From contig JBGTSJ010000001.1 in the NCBI GenBank assembly GCA_041940305.1, forward strand, positions 434,001 through 498,000: a DNA stretch of 64,000 bases, written 5' to 3'. The notes beneath the pieces were generated by a model. It searched no databases. It worked only from the letters and a program-made list of their open reading frames with translations, and was not told the origin of the DNA. How positions within the stretch are numbered: the stretch's first letter is position 1; every line of letters starts with the position of its first letter. Made by a program: the position numbers and the translations under genes. Of this stretch, positions 25,183 through 34,198 are shown in pieces. Source of the stretch: JBGTSJ01 sp041940305. Lineage in GTDB: Bacteria; Planctomycetota; Planctomycetia; Planctomycetales; Planctomycetaceae.

Positions 25183-26964
25183 ATGCCGGCACGACCGATT
25201 CGCGCAGCCGTCCTGTTGATCGTCGCGTCGGGGTGCGCGGAATCGACGGACCCGGCTGCTCCACTTCAGGTTCCGGAACATTCCGCTCTCCAACCGGATC
25301 GGCCGGCGCCGTTCCAGATCAGCACGACCGTCAGTGGGACTTCGATTGATCCACCGCTGCGATTCGAGGACGTCACGGCGGCATCCGGCGTTGATTTCGT
25401 CTACTACGGCAACCCCAGTCCCGATCATTATATGACCGAGCAGAACGGCGGCGGGGTCGCCCTGCTTGATTTCGACGCGGACGGACGGGTCGACCTGTAC
25501 TTTGCCAATGGATCGCACTTCGATCACCCGGCCGAGCATGCCGGTGCGCAGCATGCGCTTTACCGCGCGGCCGGAGAGCTGCAGTACGTCGAGGTAGGCG
25601 CGGCGGCGCACGTCAACGTCTCCGGGTTCGGAATGGGTGTTGCCGCCGGTGACTATGACAACGACGGCTTCGTCGACCTGTTCGTTGCAGGATACGCAGA
25701 GGACCGGCTGTGGCGCAACAACGGGGACGGCACGTACTCCGAGGCGACGCTCGACCCTCAGCGCGACCCCGCGCTCTGGGCGACGAGTGCGGCGTTCGCT
25801 GATCTGGATGGGGACGGCTTTCTCGATCTGTACGTCGTGGACTACGTCGATTATGGTCGTGACGACGCGCCCTGCTATACGCAGCATCAGCCGCCTGTCC
25901 GCATCTCGTGCGGTCCGCTCGGCCGGCCCGGTCAGAGGGATCGGCTCTATCAGAATCAGGCGAACGGCGATTTCCGCGACGCCTCAGAGTCGTCCGGGAT
26001 TGCGATTGAGCCCGGCAAAGGATTGGGTGCATCGGTCGCCGATTTTGACGGTGACGGACGACTCGATCTGTATGTGGCCAACGACACGACCCGGAACTTT
26101 CTGTTCATCAATCGCGGCGATTTTCGCTTTGAAGACCTGGCAGTGGCATGGGGCTGTTCCGTCGCCGCCGATGGACGACCCACGTCGGGCATGGGAATCG
26201 GTTGCGCCGATTACAACCAGGACGGACGCTTCGATCTGTTCGTCACGAATTTCGAAGGTGAACCGAACGACCTCTATGAGAACGGCGCTCAGGCGGGGTT
26301 CAGGCCGCGCAATACCGATCTGGGCCTCGACTCGCTCTTCCGTCCCAGGCTTGGCTTCGGCGTCTCCTGGACGGACTTCGATCTGGACGGGTACCCGGAC
26401 CTGATGGTGGCGAACGGGCATGTGTGGGACCTGCGGCCGACCGGGGGGACGTACGACTACGCCATGCTGCCACAACTGCTGTGGAACCGGGAGGGGCGAT
26501 CTTTCGCAGATGTCTCAACGGCAGGTGGCGTGTACTTCAGCCGCCAATGGCTCGGACGCGCCACGGCGGTTGGCGATCTCGATGCGGACGGCGATCCGGA
26601 CCTGGTCGTCAGTCATCTGGAGCAGCCGGCCGTCATTCTGCGGAATGACAGCAGGCTCGCCGCCCCGGGCGTGCGGCTGAGATTGATCGGACGGCACAGC
26701 GCGCGAACTCCTCTGGGAACCGCGGTGGAATGGCATGACGGAGCGGTGACGTGGACCAGCCGGATCCCCTCGGGCGACAGCTTTCAGAGCAGCAGCAGCG
26801 ACCGGATCACGATTCCCGCCCCCGGTGGTCAGCCGCCTGAGAGGATCACAGTCCATTGGGCCGCAGGCAGGTCTGAGACCTGGGGGGTGCCGGCTGACCG
26901 GGTTGCTGAAATCGTCCTGATCGAAGGCATGGGTGAACTCTCGAATGAACGCCCGCCTCAGTGA
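25183..26964 (+). CDS. CRTAC1-type lipoprotein with FG-GAP/VCBS repeats and ASPIC/UnbV domain
   Basis: A 593-residue protein from ATG 25183, chosen because it gives MPARPIRAAVLLIVASGC, a lipoprotein signal with Cys at the lipobox. The body is a calcium-type seven-bladed propeller with repeats such as DFDADGRVDLYFANG, GDYDNDGFVDLFVAG, DLDGDGFLDLYVVD, DFDGDGRLDLYVAND and DLDADGDPDLVVSH. The C-terminal about 90 residues form the ASPIC/UnbV domain (VRLRLIGRHSARTPLGTAVEW, then WAAGRSETWGVPADR). These domains bind ligands or partners on the cell surface. It pairs with the TPR gene upstream. Confidence 0.9.
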   Translation: MPARPIRAAVLLIVASGCAESTDPAAPLQVPEHSALQPDRPAPFQISTTVSGTSIDPPLRFEDVTAASGVDFVYYGNPSPDHYMTEQNGGGVALLDFDADGRVDLYFANGSHFDHPAEHAGAQHALYRAAGELQYVEVGAAAHVNVSGFGMGVAAGDYDNDGFVDLFVAGYAEDRLWRNNGDGTYSEATLDPQRDPALWATSAAFADLDGDGFLDLYVVDYVDYGRDDAPCYTQHQPPVRISCGPLGRPGQRDRLYQNQANGDFRDASESSGIAIEPGKGLGASVADFDGDGRLDLYVANDTTRNFLFINRGDFRFEDLAVAWGCSVAADGRPTSGMGIGCADYNQDGRFDLFVTNFEGEPNDLYENGAQAGFRPRNTDLGLDSLFRPRLGFGVSWTDFDLDGYPDLMVANGHVWDLRPTGGTYDYAMLPQLLWNREGRSFADVSTAGGVYFSRQWLGRATAVGDLDADGDPDLVVSHLEQPAVILRNDSRLAAPGVRLRLIGRHSARTPLGTAVEWHDGAVTWTSRIPSGDSFQSSSSDRITIPAPGGQPPERITVHWAAGRSETWGVPADRVAEIVLIEGMGELSNERPPQ

Positions 26965-26974
26965 TCGAATGCAC

Positions 26975-27005
26975 AACGCCCGCGAGGAATTGCCTCACGG
27001 GCGTT
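26975..27005. terminator. Bidirectional terminator hairpin
   Basis: AACGCCCG and CGGGCGTT pair as the outer stem; after one C-A mismatch, GAGG and CCTC extend the stem around a five-base loop (AATTG). It lies 10 bp after the CRTAC1 stop and 33 bp before the DUF1559 stop, between convergent genes. There is no long T-run, so it may only slow or block transcription from both sides. Confidence 0.6.
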
Positions 27006-27038
27006 GCTACTGAAAATGTCCTGCTACTCAACCCGTGC

Positions 27039-27998
<960 letters not shown>

Positions 27999-28129
27999 CG
28001 CTTCACCTCCGAAATTCAGGAACGATTGGAAAGTACGTCGCCGCGCCCTCGGACGGGCCAACAAGGTGCATCACGCGGTCAAGAAGATCTGTTGGACTGA
28101 AAGATTCGATGGAGGGGAAACCAAACACA

Positions 28130-28537
28130 TCACTGGGCAGCCAGATCGAAGTCGAACGAGGTCTGTTCCGCAGACACATTCGCCCGCAGAGGACTGTCGG
28201 CCCCAAACTTCGCAAGAGGGTCGTCTGCGACGATTTCCGCCGGGGCCGTGCCGGGATCCTGATTGGTGGGTAGGGGCTGTTCGACGCGGACAATGTATTC
28301 CGACGGATAGAGGTCTGAGAGGGCATACGCGCCTTGTGAGTCCGTCCGGCCCGTCTTGGTGCGGTCCGGCGCCGGGATCTCGTTGTTGACTGAATGAAAC
28401 GTGACCTGTGCATCGGCGACGGGATCGGCGCCCATCGTGATCTTGCCCGTGACATCGACGGGCGAGCCATGTTCCGATCCGCATCCTTGAAGCCACGCGC
28501 AGGCTATGACGAATGAGAATAGAGTTCCCGGCTTCAC
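28130..28537 (-). CDS. Small lipoprotein with transthyretin/carboxypeptidase-regulatory-like domain
   Basis: A 135-residue protein with a lipoprotein signal (FSFVIACAWLQGC, lipobox Cys near residue 19). The mature part is one beta-sandwich: VDVTGKITMGADPVADAQVTFHSV, then TGRTDSQGAYALSDLYPSEYIVRVEQP, the pattern G-x-x-x-x-x-G-x-P-V-x-x-A-x-V-x-F ... T-D-x-x-G-x-Y typical of these domains. Such lipoproteins commonly sit beside DUF1559 genes in planctomycetes, as at 60.6-62.2 kb. Here the lipoprotein is upstream of the DUF1559 gene, the reverse of that order. Confidence 0.8.
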   Translation of the reverse strand: MKPGTLFSFVIACAWLQGCGSEHGSPVDVTGKITMGADPVADAQVTFHSVNNEIPAPDRTKTGRTDSQGAYALSDLYPSEYIVRVEQPLPTNQDPGTAPAEIVADDPLAKFGADSPLRANVSAEQTSFDFDLAAQ

Positions 28538-29041
28538 TCGGGTCAGCTCCCCGTTAATTGATTGGTTTGAACACAGCCAGTCGCAGAACGCGATGCATCG
28601 ACGAAACGTGTTGCGTTCAGTATGCCCATCATTTCAACAATCGTCCAGCAACTGACGGGCCGAATTCTCCCGAACTCGTAAAGTTCGATGTGCATATCAA
28701 TGGAGCAGGCAGGCGCGGAGAATTGGCCTCCACCACCGATTCGAATTGACTTGTTGCGGCGATACGCCCGGTCCTTGGGCAGTCGCCTGCCCGGTCGAGA
28801 CACTCAAAGAACGCTCAGATCGAGCAATTGATTGTCGATCTCCTGGACTTGATTGCGCGTTGGACAGGCAGGGCAGACAAGCAGTTCGGAGTGGCGCGGC
28901 GCCCAATATCGCAGGCACAAGGGGCGGCGCCGACCGCTGCACGACAGGGTACGATCCGGCGACAGTTGCGCCGCACGCCCCGCCCCGCACGTGCTGCAAC
29001 CGCGAATCGCCGACGGATATCAAGAAGTCAATTCGACCGTT
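28538..29041. other. 504-bp intergenic region without recognisable gene
   Basis: This stretch lies between two minus-strand genes and is less GC-rich than its surroundings. Open frames on both strands have no motifs and poor codon patterns. The promoter for the lipoprotein/DUF1559 pair is presumably near 28540-28760, but no TTGACA/TATAAT pair could be fixed. No repeat was seen. Confidence 0.4.
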
Positions 29042-29428
29042 CTACGTTGGTGCCGGTACTGTCTCGGTGTCCGAAGCATCCGTCACTGCAGGTCCGCACT
29101 GATAGTTCCATTCCGCTTTCACAACGATCGTGTCTCCCTGGCCGAGGTTGCCGCTGGCGTCATTGACTACGACGGTCGCCAGCCAACGTGCTGTGACGGT
29201 GTCATCAGCGGTCATTACCACCGGATTCGTCAGGAGATTGTTGCTCGATCCTTGCTCCCGCACGTCGGTCACTCGGGGTGTGGTCGTCCATACACAAACT
29301 GCTGGATCCGGCAGCTCGACCGAATCCAGACGGACTCCCATTGTCACTTGAATCCCCATTCCGGGGTTTGTGGACGTGATACTGTCGATGGTCAGAGAGC
29401 CATAGGTGGAGCTGCTCTTTGGTGTCAT
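29042..29428 (-). CDS. Hypothetical protein downstream of a Ser/Thr kinase
   Basis: A 128-residue protein with no signal peptide or membrane segment. It is Thr/Val/Asp-rich and predicted beta-strand-rich (YGSLTIDSITSTNPGMGIQVTM, VTARWLATVVVNDASGNLGQGDTIVVKAEW), like a small beta-sandwich. No family was recognised. It follows the kinase gene by 33 bp on the same strand, which suggests co-transcription and possibly a kinase-linked role; this is inference. Confidence 0.5.
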   Translation of the reverse strand: MTPKSSSTYGSLTIDSITSTNPGMGIQVTMGVRLDSVELPDPAVCVWTTTPRVTDVREQGSSNNLLTNPVVMTADDTVTARWLATVVVNDASGNLGQGDTIVVKAEWNYQCGPAVTDASDTETVPAPT

Positions 29429-29461
29429 GCTGTGCCCTGTTTTTTGATGATGAGAGACCCG

Positions 29462-31519
29462 TTACAAGCTGCTTCGATACCGGAACGAGAAATCGCGCAC
29501 GCCGGCGCCAGAGCCTCGTCCGCTGATACCGATTCCGCTCCTGCCAGTGCGAAGCCACTCGACGTCAGTCAGGCTGGTCGGCATCCACACCTCTTCTTGA
29601 TCAGTTTCCAGGAGTACGTGCAGCTTGTCCTCATCGACCCAGATTTCGATCGGAAATGTCCAGATTTTTCCGGCCCCCGATACACCATCCGGTATCGGGA
29701 CATCACGGCGATCCACCTGATGCGTGTGGAGCAGTGCGGCGTTGTCAAAGTGCCGTGCGTCCAGAGTAATCTCGCTCAGTACTAGCTCTGCACTCGCAGC
29801 AAGATCGGGACGCGCGAGCTCTAAGACCAGGCAGCGATACTGATGATCCGGGAACGCCTCCAGGTCATGCCTCAGCCCCCAAACCAGCCCGATTCGACCG
29901 GTCCCCCCGCTCAGTTCGAGTATGGCTCGGGCCGCGAACGGCCGTCCGTCGATTTCACCGGCTCGAGCGATCCACATGGCGCGATCGGAGCGGATATTGT
30001 AGCTGTGTAGCTCAGCATCGAAGACAGGCTTCGAACGACCCGTCGCCAGACGCTCCCAGGAAATGATCGTAGGTTCAACATCCAGCAGCGATTGCCAACG
30101 CCCCGCAGGCTCTGCAATCCACTGTTCGGGATCCCGATCGTCGTCCGGGGATGAGACAGGGCTTTCGGCAGGCCGCGCTGCCGCATCGGGCTCAGCCCGA
30201 TCCCCTGTCACATAGGCGGCCGCCGTCAGCCCAATCACGGCGACTGCAATGACTGCTGCTGCGATGCCCCACGCGCCGCGCCTCGGCTTCTGAGATGGAA
30301 GAAGCTTACTATGAGGAATGTCGGATGGCAGATAGTCTCTCAGCGCGCTCGCCAAGGCGTCACAAGTTAAGTACCGACCATCGAGTACCTTCTCGAGGCA
30401 CTTGAGGCAAATGCGTTCCAGCTCCGGGCGAACATCCTCGTTGATGGTCCGCAGCGGCCGCGCCGGTCGCGTCAGAATCTGCTTCCGATACTCCTCCCGG
30501 CTCTCCGCCTTGTAGGGCAGTCGCCCCGCAAGCAGTTGATACAGTACGACCCCCAGGCTGTAGACGTCCGTGCGCGCATCGCACAGGTGGCTCTCGCCGC
30601 GCGCCTGCTCGGGAGACATGTAGCGCCACGTCCCCATCGTTCCGCCGGATTCGCGGAGCATCTCGTCCTCGGACGTCGCCAGGCCAAAGTCCGTCAGCAC
30701 GGCGGAACCGTCCGGGCGCAGGAGGATGTTTCCGGGTTTGACGTCCCGATGAATGAGCCCCTGCGTATGCGCATGGTGCAGGGCCCGCGCTACCTCCATG
30801 ACAATCCGAATCGCCTCCGGCTCACTCACCGGTCCGCGCTGGATTCGCTGCGAGAGCGTCTCTCCGGCGATGTACTCGCTGACGATATACACGCCGAGAT
30901 CGTCGCGCGCGATGTCATAGACCGGCACGATCGATTCGTGCTTCAGCGATGCGGCGCGGCGCGCTTCGGTCCGGAGCTGATCGATCATCACCCGGGAGAT
31001 CCGGTCCGGACGGGCCAGCTTCACCGCCACCGCGCGATTCAGCTCCGGATCAAACGCCTTCCAGACTTCTCCAAATCCCCCGCGCCCGATCTGACATTCC
31101 AGCCGGTAGCGCCCTACGAAATCGCCGTGATTCCGCGTCAATCCCGGAGTGATAGCCTCGGAGATCCGATTCCACAGGTCCGTCGAACTGAACGATCGAT
31201 GATGAGACTCATCGGCCGCGACGGTCTGCAACAGCAGGAACTCGGAAGTGATCTGGCGAAGGAACTGCGGATATCGCCTTTCATACTCCGCAGGCTCGAC
31301 GTGCTCGCCCTGTAGCGCCCGGTGGGACAATTCAATGCGCAGCAGGCGCGAGAACAGAGATGCTTCCTCTCCGGCGGCGGCTCTCGACAGCCACTCCCGG
31401 AGCGAGGGACGCTCCCCACTTCCCCAGCCTCGCTCGAACTGAATGCAGCAATCCTCGTAGGGATCGTCGGCAGCGACGAAGCCGGCGACAGTCCTCGCGC
31501 CTGCACTGCCTGACGACAT
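29462..31519 (-). CDS. Transmembrane Ser/Thr protein kinase
   Basis: A 685-residue protein; the start at 31519 (MSSGSAGAR) is one choice, with an ATG 33 bp further upstream also possible. The N-terminal 130 residues are helical. The kinase domain (about 132-390) has the Gly loop IGRGGFGEVWKAF, VAVKLARP with the ATP-site Lys, HRDVKPGNILL near 258, DFGLATSED, and GTWRYMSPEQARG. One transmembrane segment (about 416-437, WGIAAAVIAVAVIGLTAAAYV) separates it from a periplasmic sensor-like region (about 470-685) of beta character. The layout is the usual planctomycete receptor-like kinase. A PP2C phosphatase at 39.6 kb could reverse its action, but nothing links them directly. Confidence 0.92.
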   Translation of the reverse strand: MSSGSAGARTVAGFVAADDPYEDCCIQFERGWGSGERPSLREWLSRAAAGEEASLFSRLLRIELSHRALQGEHVEPAEYERRYPQFLRQITSEFLLLQTVAADESHHRSFSSTDLWNRISEAITPGLTRNHGDFVGRYRLECQIGRGGFGEVWKAFDPELNRAVAVKLARPDRISRVMIDQLRTEARRAASLKHESIVPVYDIARDDLGVYIVSEYIAGETLSQRIQRGPVSEPEAIRIVMEVARALHHAHTQGLIHRDVKPGNILLRPDGSAVLTDFGLATSEDEMLRESGGTMGTWRYMSPEQARGESHLCDARTDVYSLGVVLYQLLAGRLPYKAESREEYRKQILTRPARPLRTINEDVRPELERICLKCLEKVLDGRYLTCDALASALRDYLPSDIPHSKLLPSQKPRRGAWGIAAAVIAVAVIGLTAAAYVTGDRAEPDAAARPAESPVSSPDDDRDPEQWIAEPAGRWQSLLDVEPTIISWERLATGRSKPVFDAELHSYNIRSDRAMWIARAGEIDGRPFAARAILELSGGTGRIGLVWGLRHDLEAFPDHQYRCLVLELARPDLAASAELVLSEITLDARHFDNAALLHTHQVDRRDVPIPDGVSGAGKIWTFPIEIWVDEDKLHVLLETDQEEVWMPTSLTDVEWLRTGRSGIGISGRGSGAGVRDFSFRYRSSL

Positions 31520-31666
31520 CACGGCCCTCCGCCTGCACCTGGAGTCCTGCACAACGGACTATGAGCACCAACGAGGCGACTGAACGAGAGTCTATCACGC
31601 GGCGATTCTGGAGTTCAAGAAAGCGCCGTATTGCGGCACTAAGTCAACACCAAACTGGCTCGTTCA

Positions 31667-33046
31667 TTAGAGATGAAGCGACGCGCGCAGGCCGGCGATG
31701 ACGGCGGTGTCGTTGGCGACCTCGCCGGGATTGATCACCTGCAGGTCGTAGGTCAGGCGGAACCAGGGGGTGACGGCGGCGTTGTAGTAGATTTCGCCGC
31801 CGTAGGGGTCTTCGACGTCAATGAGGGGGCTGGCGAGCCGCTTGAAGTCGTCGCTGAGACCGGTGTAAAAGACGCCGACGCCGCACGAGTCGAGCGGACG
31901 GCGGCTGCTAAAGCCCTGTGCCTGCAGCGTGACGAAGGAACTCCACTGGATAGGGTTCGGATTGCCGTCCGAGACGCCGACCGCCGCGAGGATGCCGACG
32001 TTGCGTTTCGGATCGGTCCGATCCACCCACAGTTTCTGCTCGAGGAAGTACGCCCCGTTGCAGGTTCCGTCCTCTTTGTCGGCGACAATGCCGACCTGCG
32101 GGATGAACGACCAGGTGAGCGGATCGACCGACGTGTAGGCGCCGTTGGAGTAGATCCCCATCAGAGCATGCGAGCCGGGGAGGCCGAAGGCTTCGGTGAA
32201 AATGCGGTAGTAGCCGATCCCGACGGCGCCGCTGTCGAAAGCATCACTGAGGCCGGTCGTGGTGGAGACGTTGTGCAGGTCGTAGATGCCGAGGGAGCCT
32301 TGGATCTGACCTTCGTGCAGGGTCGTGACGTTGGCACCCAGCATGCTGAGGTTGGTGCCGAGCCCCGAGGAGAGGGGAAGGAGATGGGAGATATTCATAA
32401 AGCCGTCGATGCCGCGGCCGGTCTGCGGATACATCTGGTTGATGAGATCCAGCATGTTGAACTTGCCGGCCGTGATGACGCAGGTCTCACTGAGGGCCTG
32501 AGTGAACAGCAGGCCGGTGATCGCGGTCACGTCCTCACCGGGCCTGGGGTAGAGCATGTTGGCGTTGACCGGCGCGAGGCCGACGGCGTCGAAGATGACG
32601 TCGTCGCCGTAGCGGGTCTCGGCGTGCAGCGTGATGAAGAGGCCCTTCCACAGCCCGGCCTTCTCACCGTCGATGTTGACGAACTGGTCGATCTTGCCGC
32701 CGTTCTCCGCGTTCCGGCGAATGCCGCCGTGCATCACCCCCTGGTAGAAGTGGGTGGCGAAGGCGTCGTAGGCGATGCCGTGCTGTGCGAGCGCCGGCTG
32801 AAGGCCGAAGAAGCCGCCGGTGAGGGTGGGGCGGGTGCACAGTTCGCCGCATGACGAGGGAGCGCAGCCATCGTCCAGGCAGGGGCCCGGATCAAGGCAT
32901 GCGGACGGCGCGTCGCAGCTGACCCAGCCGGGATAGCTGTCGGTGAAGCAGTTCTGCGCCGAGGCCGTGCGGCCCGTCGCGAAAGTAGTGAGAAGAATTG
33001 CGGCGGTCGAGAGGCTGGCGCGGAGCGTGAGCGCAGACGGGGCCAT
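31667..33046 (-). CDS. OprB-type carbohydrate porin
   Basis: A 459-residue protein from ATG 33046, preceded by a clear signal peptide (LRASLSTAAILLTTFATGRTASA). The short Cys-rich N-terminal part (CFTDSYPGWVSCDAPSACLDPGPCLDDGC) is typical of planctomycete outer-membrane proteins. The rest is a beta-barrel of the OprB family: AYDAFATHFYQGVMHGG, KAGLWKGLFITLHAETRYGD, ETCVITAGKFNMLDLINQMYP, and a C-terminal strand ending in VIAGLRASLHL, with the terminal aromatic/Leu anchor pattern. It would let sugars or other small solutes cross the outer membrane. It closes the minus-strand sulfatase cluster. Confidence 0.85.
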   Translation of the reverse strand: MAPSALTLRASLSTAAILLTTFATGRTASAQNCFTDSYPGWVSCDAPSACLDPGPCLDDGCAPSSCGELCTRPTLTGGFFGLQPALAQHGIAYDAFATHFYQGVMHGGIRRNAENGGKIDQFVNIDGEKAGLWKGLFITLHAETRYGDDVIFDAVGLAPVNANMLYPRPGEDVTAITGLLFTQALSETCVITAGKFNMLDLINQMYPQTGRGIDGFMNISHLLPLSSGLGTNLSMLGANVTTLHEGQIQGSLGIYDLHNVSTTTGLSDAFDSGAVGIGYYRIFTEAFGLPGSHALMGIYSNGAYTSVDPLTWSFIPQVGIVADKEDGTCNGAYFLEQKLWVDRTDPKRNVGILAAVGVSDGNPNPIQWSSFVTLQAQGFSSRRPLDSCGVGVFYTGLSDDFKRLASPLIDVEDPYGGEIYYNAAVTPWFRLTYDLQVINPGEVANDTAVIAGLRASLHL

Positions 33047-33348
33047 GAGCGCGTCCCTGCGAGTGTGCGATGGAACGGCGTCCTGCCTGTCCTGAAGATT
33101 CCTTTCGTTGATCGTTATCGACCGGTTGTGTCCTGTGTCTGGCATGAAGCGGCTGATCGGGTGCTGCCCGATCGAGCTCACGCAGCGCTCACGACAATGT
33201 TGACGATCGTGATGGGGACGCAGCGGCAGAGGCTGCCGGTGGTCGTGCCAATTCACCGTCCGGAGGGTGATTGCAGAGGGACGTGTGAGAAGTGGGGGCG
33301 TTGCCAGACGCTTGGCGTTGGCTCGCGCAGCCGGCTCGCGCAGGGAAC
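33047..33348. other. 302-bp gap beyond the outer-membrane remnant
   Basis: This gap holds the upstream region of the OprB gene on the minus strand. No coding or repeat feature was recognised. The out-of-frame read-through of the chimeric remnant ends here at 33189. Confidence 0.35.
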
Positions 33349-33735
33349 TCAGAACTGGAGGCCGAGGCCGACGTTGGAGAAGAATGCGGCGGCGTCATCG
33401 TTGAGGCCCCAGCCGACGCGGACGCCGACCTCGCAGTCGGGGCAGACCAGATAGTGGACGCCGGGGCTGAGATACTGGCCGTTGGTCTCATCATCGCGGC
33501 CGTCGGTGAAGATGCCGAAGTATTCGCCGTGGATGTTCCAGCGCTCGCAGACGGGGACTTTGAGAACGACCGACGGCGCCCACTGATTGAAGTGGTCCCC
33601 CTCCTCGGTGGTCGCGATGTAGCGCAGCGAGGAGTCGAGGACCCAGTCGTCGAAGAATGTCCATCCGAAGACGTAGCCGAACTGAAAGTCGGTGTCGGAC
33701 TCGGGCCCGCTGGTGGGGGTCCCGGCGGGATGGGC
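33349..33735 (-). pseudogene. C-terminal fragment of a MetA-type outer-membrane beta barrel
   Basis: In one minus-strand frame the sequence reads DTDFQFGYVFGWTFFDDWVL, then SSLRYIATTEEGDHFNQWAP, VVLKVPVCERWNIHGEYFG, and LSPGVHYLVCPDCEVGVRVG, ending FFSNVGLGLQF then TGA at 33349-33351. This is the last part of a barrel like Phenol_MetA_deg proteins, ending in the outer-membrane signature Phe. The frame has no start; it opens near GTPTSGP at about 33735. It is joined, out of frame, to a lipoprotein fragment. The N-terminal half is missing from the window. Confidence 0.75.
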
Positions 33736-34025
33736 GAGCCATCCGGCTGCACCAACTTGGAAAAGACAACGCTATACTCGCCAGCCGGAATCCCCTTGTC
33801 ACCGGTGCGATAAATCAATTCATACCGGCCGGTCGCATCCGTCATGACAAACGCTCCCTCGCCGGTGCTCGATCCGGTCGGAACAAACCGGACCGACACG
33901 TCCTCCGCCGGTGCGTCATCGATGGTTACGGTTACGCTGACCGGTGCAAGCGGCGGAGCGACCTCTTCTGGAACATCTTCGCCACATCCAGCGCATCCGG
34001 GCGGATTCCCTGAGCCGGCCGTCAT
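33736..34025 (-). pseudogene. N-terminal fragment of a transthyretin-like protein, fused out of frame
   Basis: Starting near the ATG at 34025, the frame reads a Cys-containing leader (GNPPGCAGCGEDV), then VSVTVTIDDAPAEDVSVRF, VMTDATGRYELIYRTGDKG and IPAGEYSVVFSKLVQPDGSP, a regulatory-like beta-sandwich pattern. After SPIPPGP the frame runs into the outer-membrane fragment in the wrong frame and becomes Ser/Thr/Ala-rich until 33189. No hydrophobic signal is visible upstream, so the N-terminus may be decayed too. The join lies near 33725-33750; the exact base cannot be set by eye. Confidence 0.65.
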
Positions 34026-34198
34026 GCGCGTGCTGATCGCGCTCCTGTACCGGGACATTGGCGAACACGCGAGAGTGTCGGCGATGGGCTCTAGGTGTGG
34101 TCGCCGGTTTGAGGTGGTGCGGACGCCGGAAGTCCGCGGCTGTGGAGCGCAGCCGATGTGCGCTCCACAGCCGTCCAAATATCGGGGCTGTCGGCCCA

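Noticed and set aside
28697..29023. Small frames in the gap before the lipoprotein gene.
   Set aside because: They have mixed composition, no motif and no ribosome-binding site.
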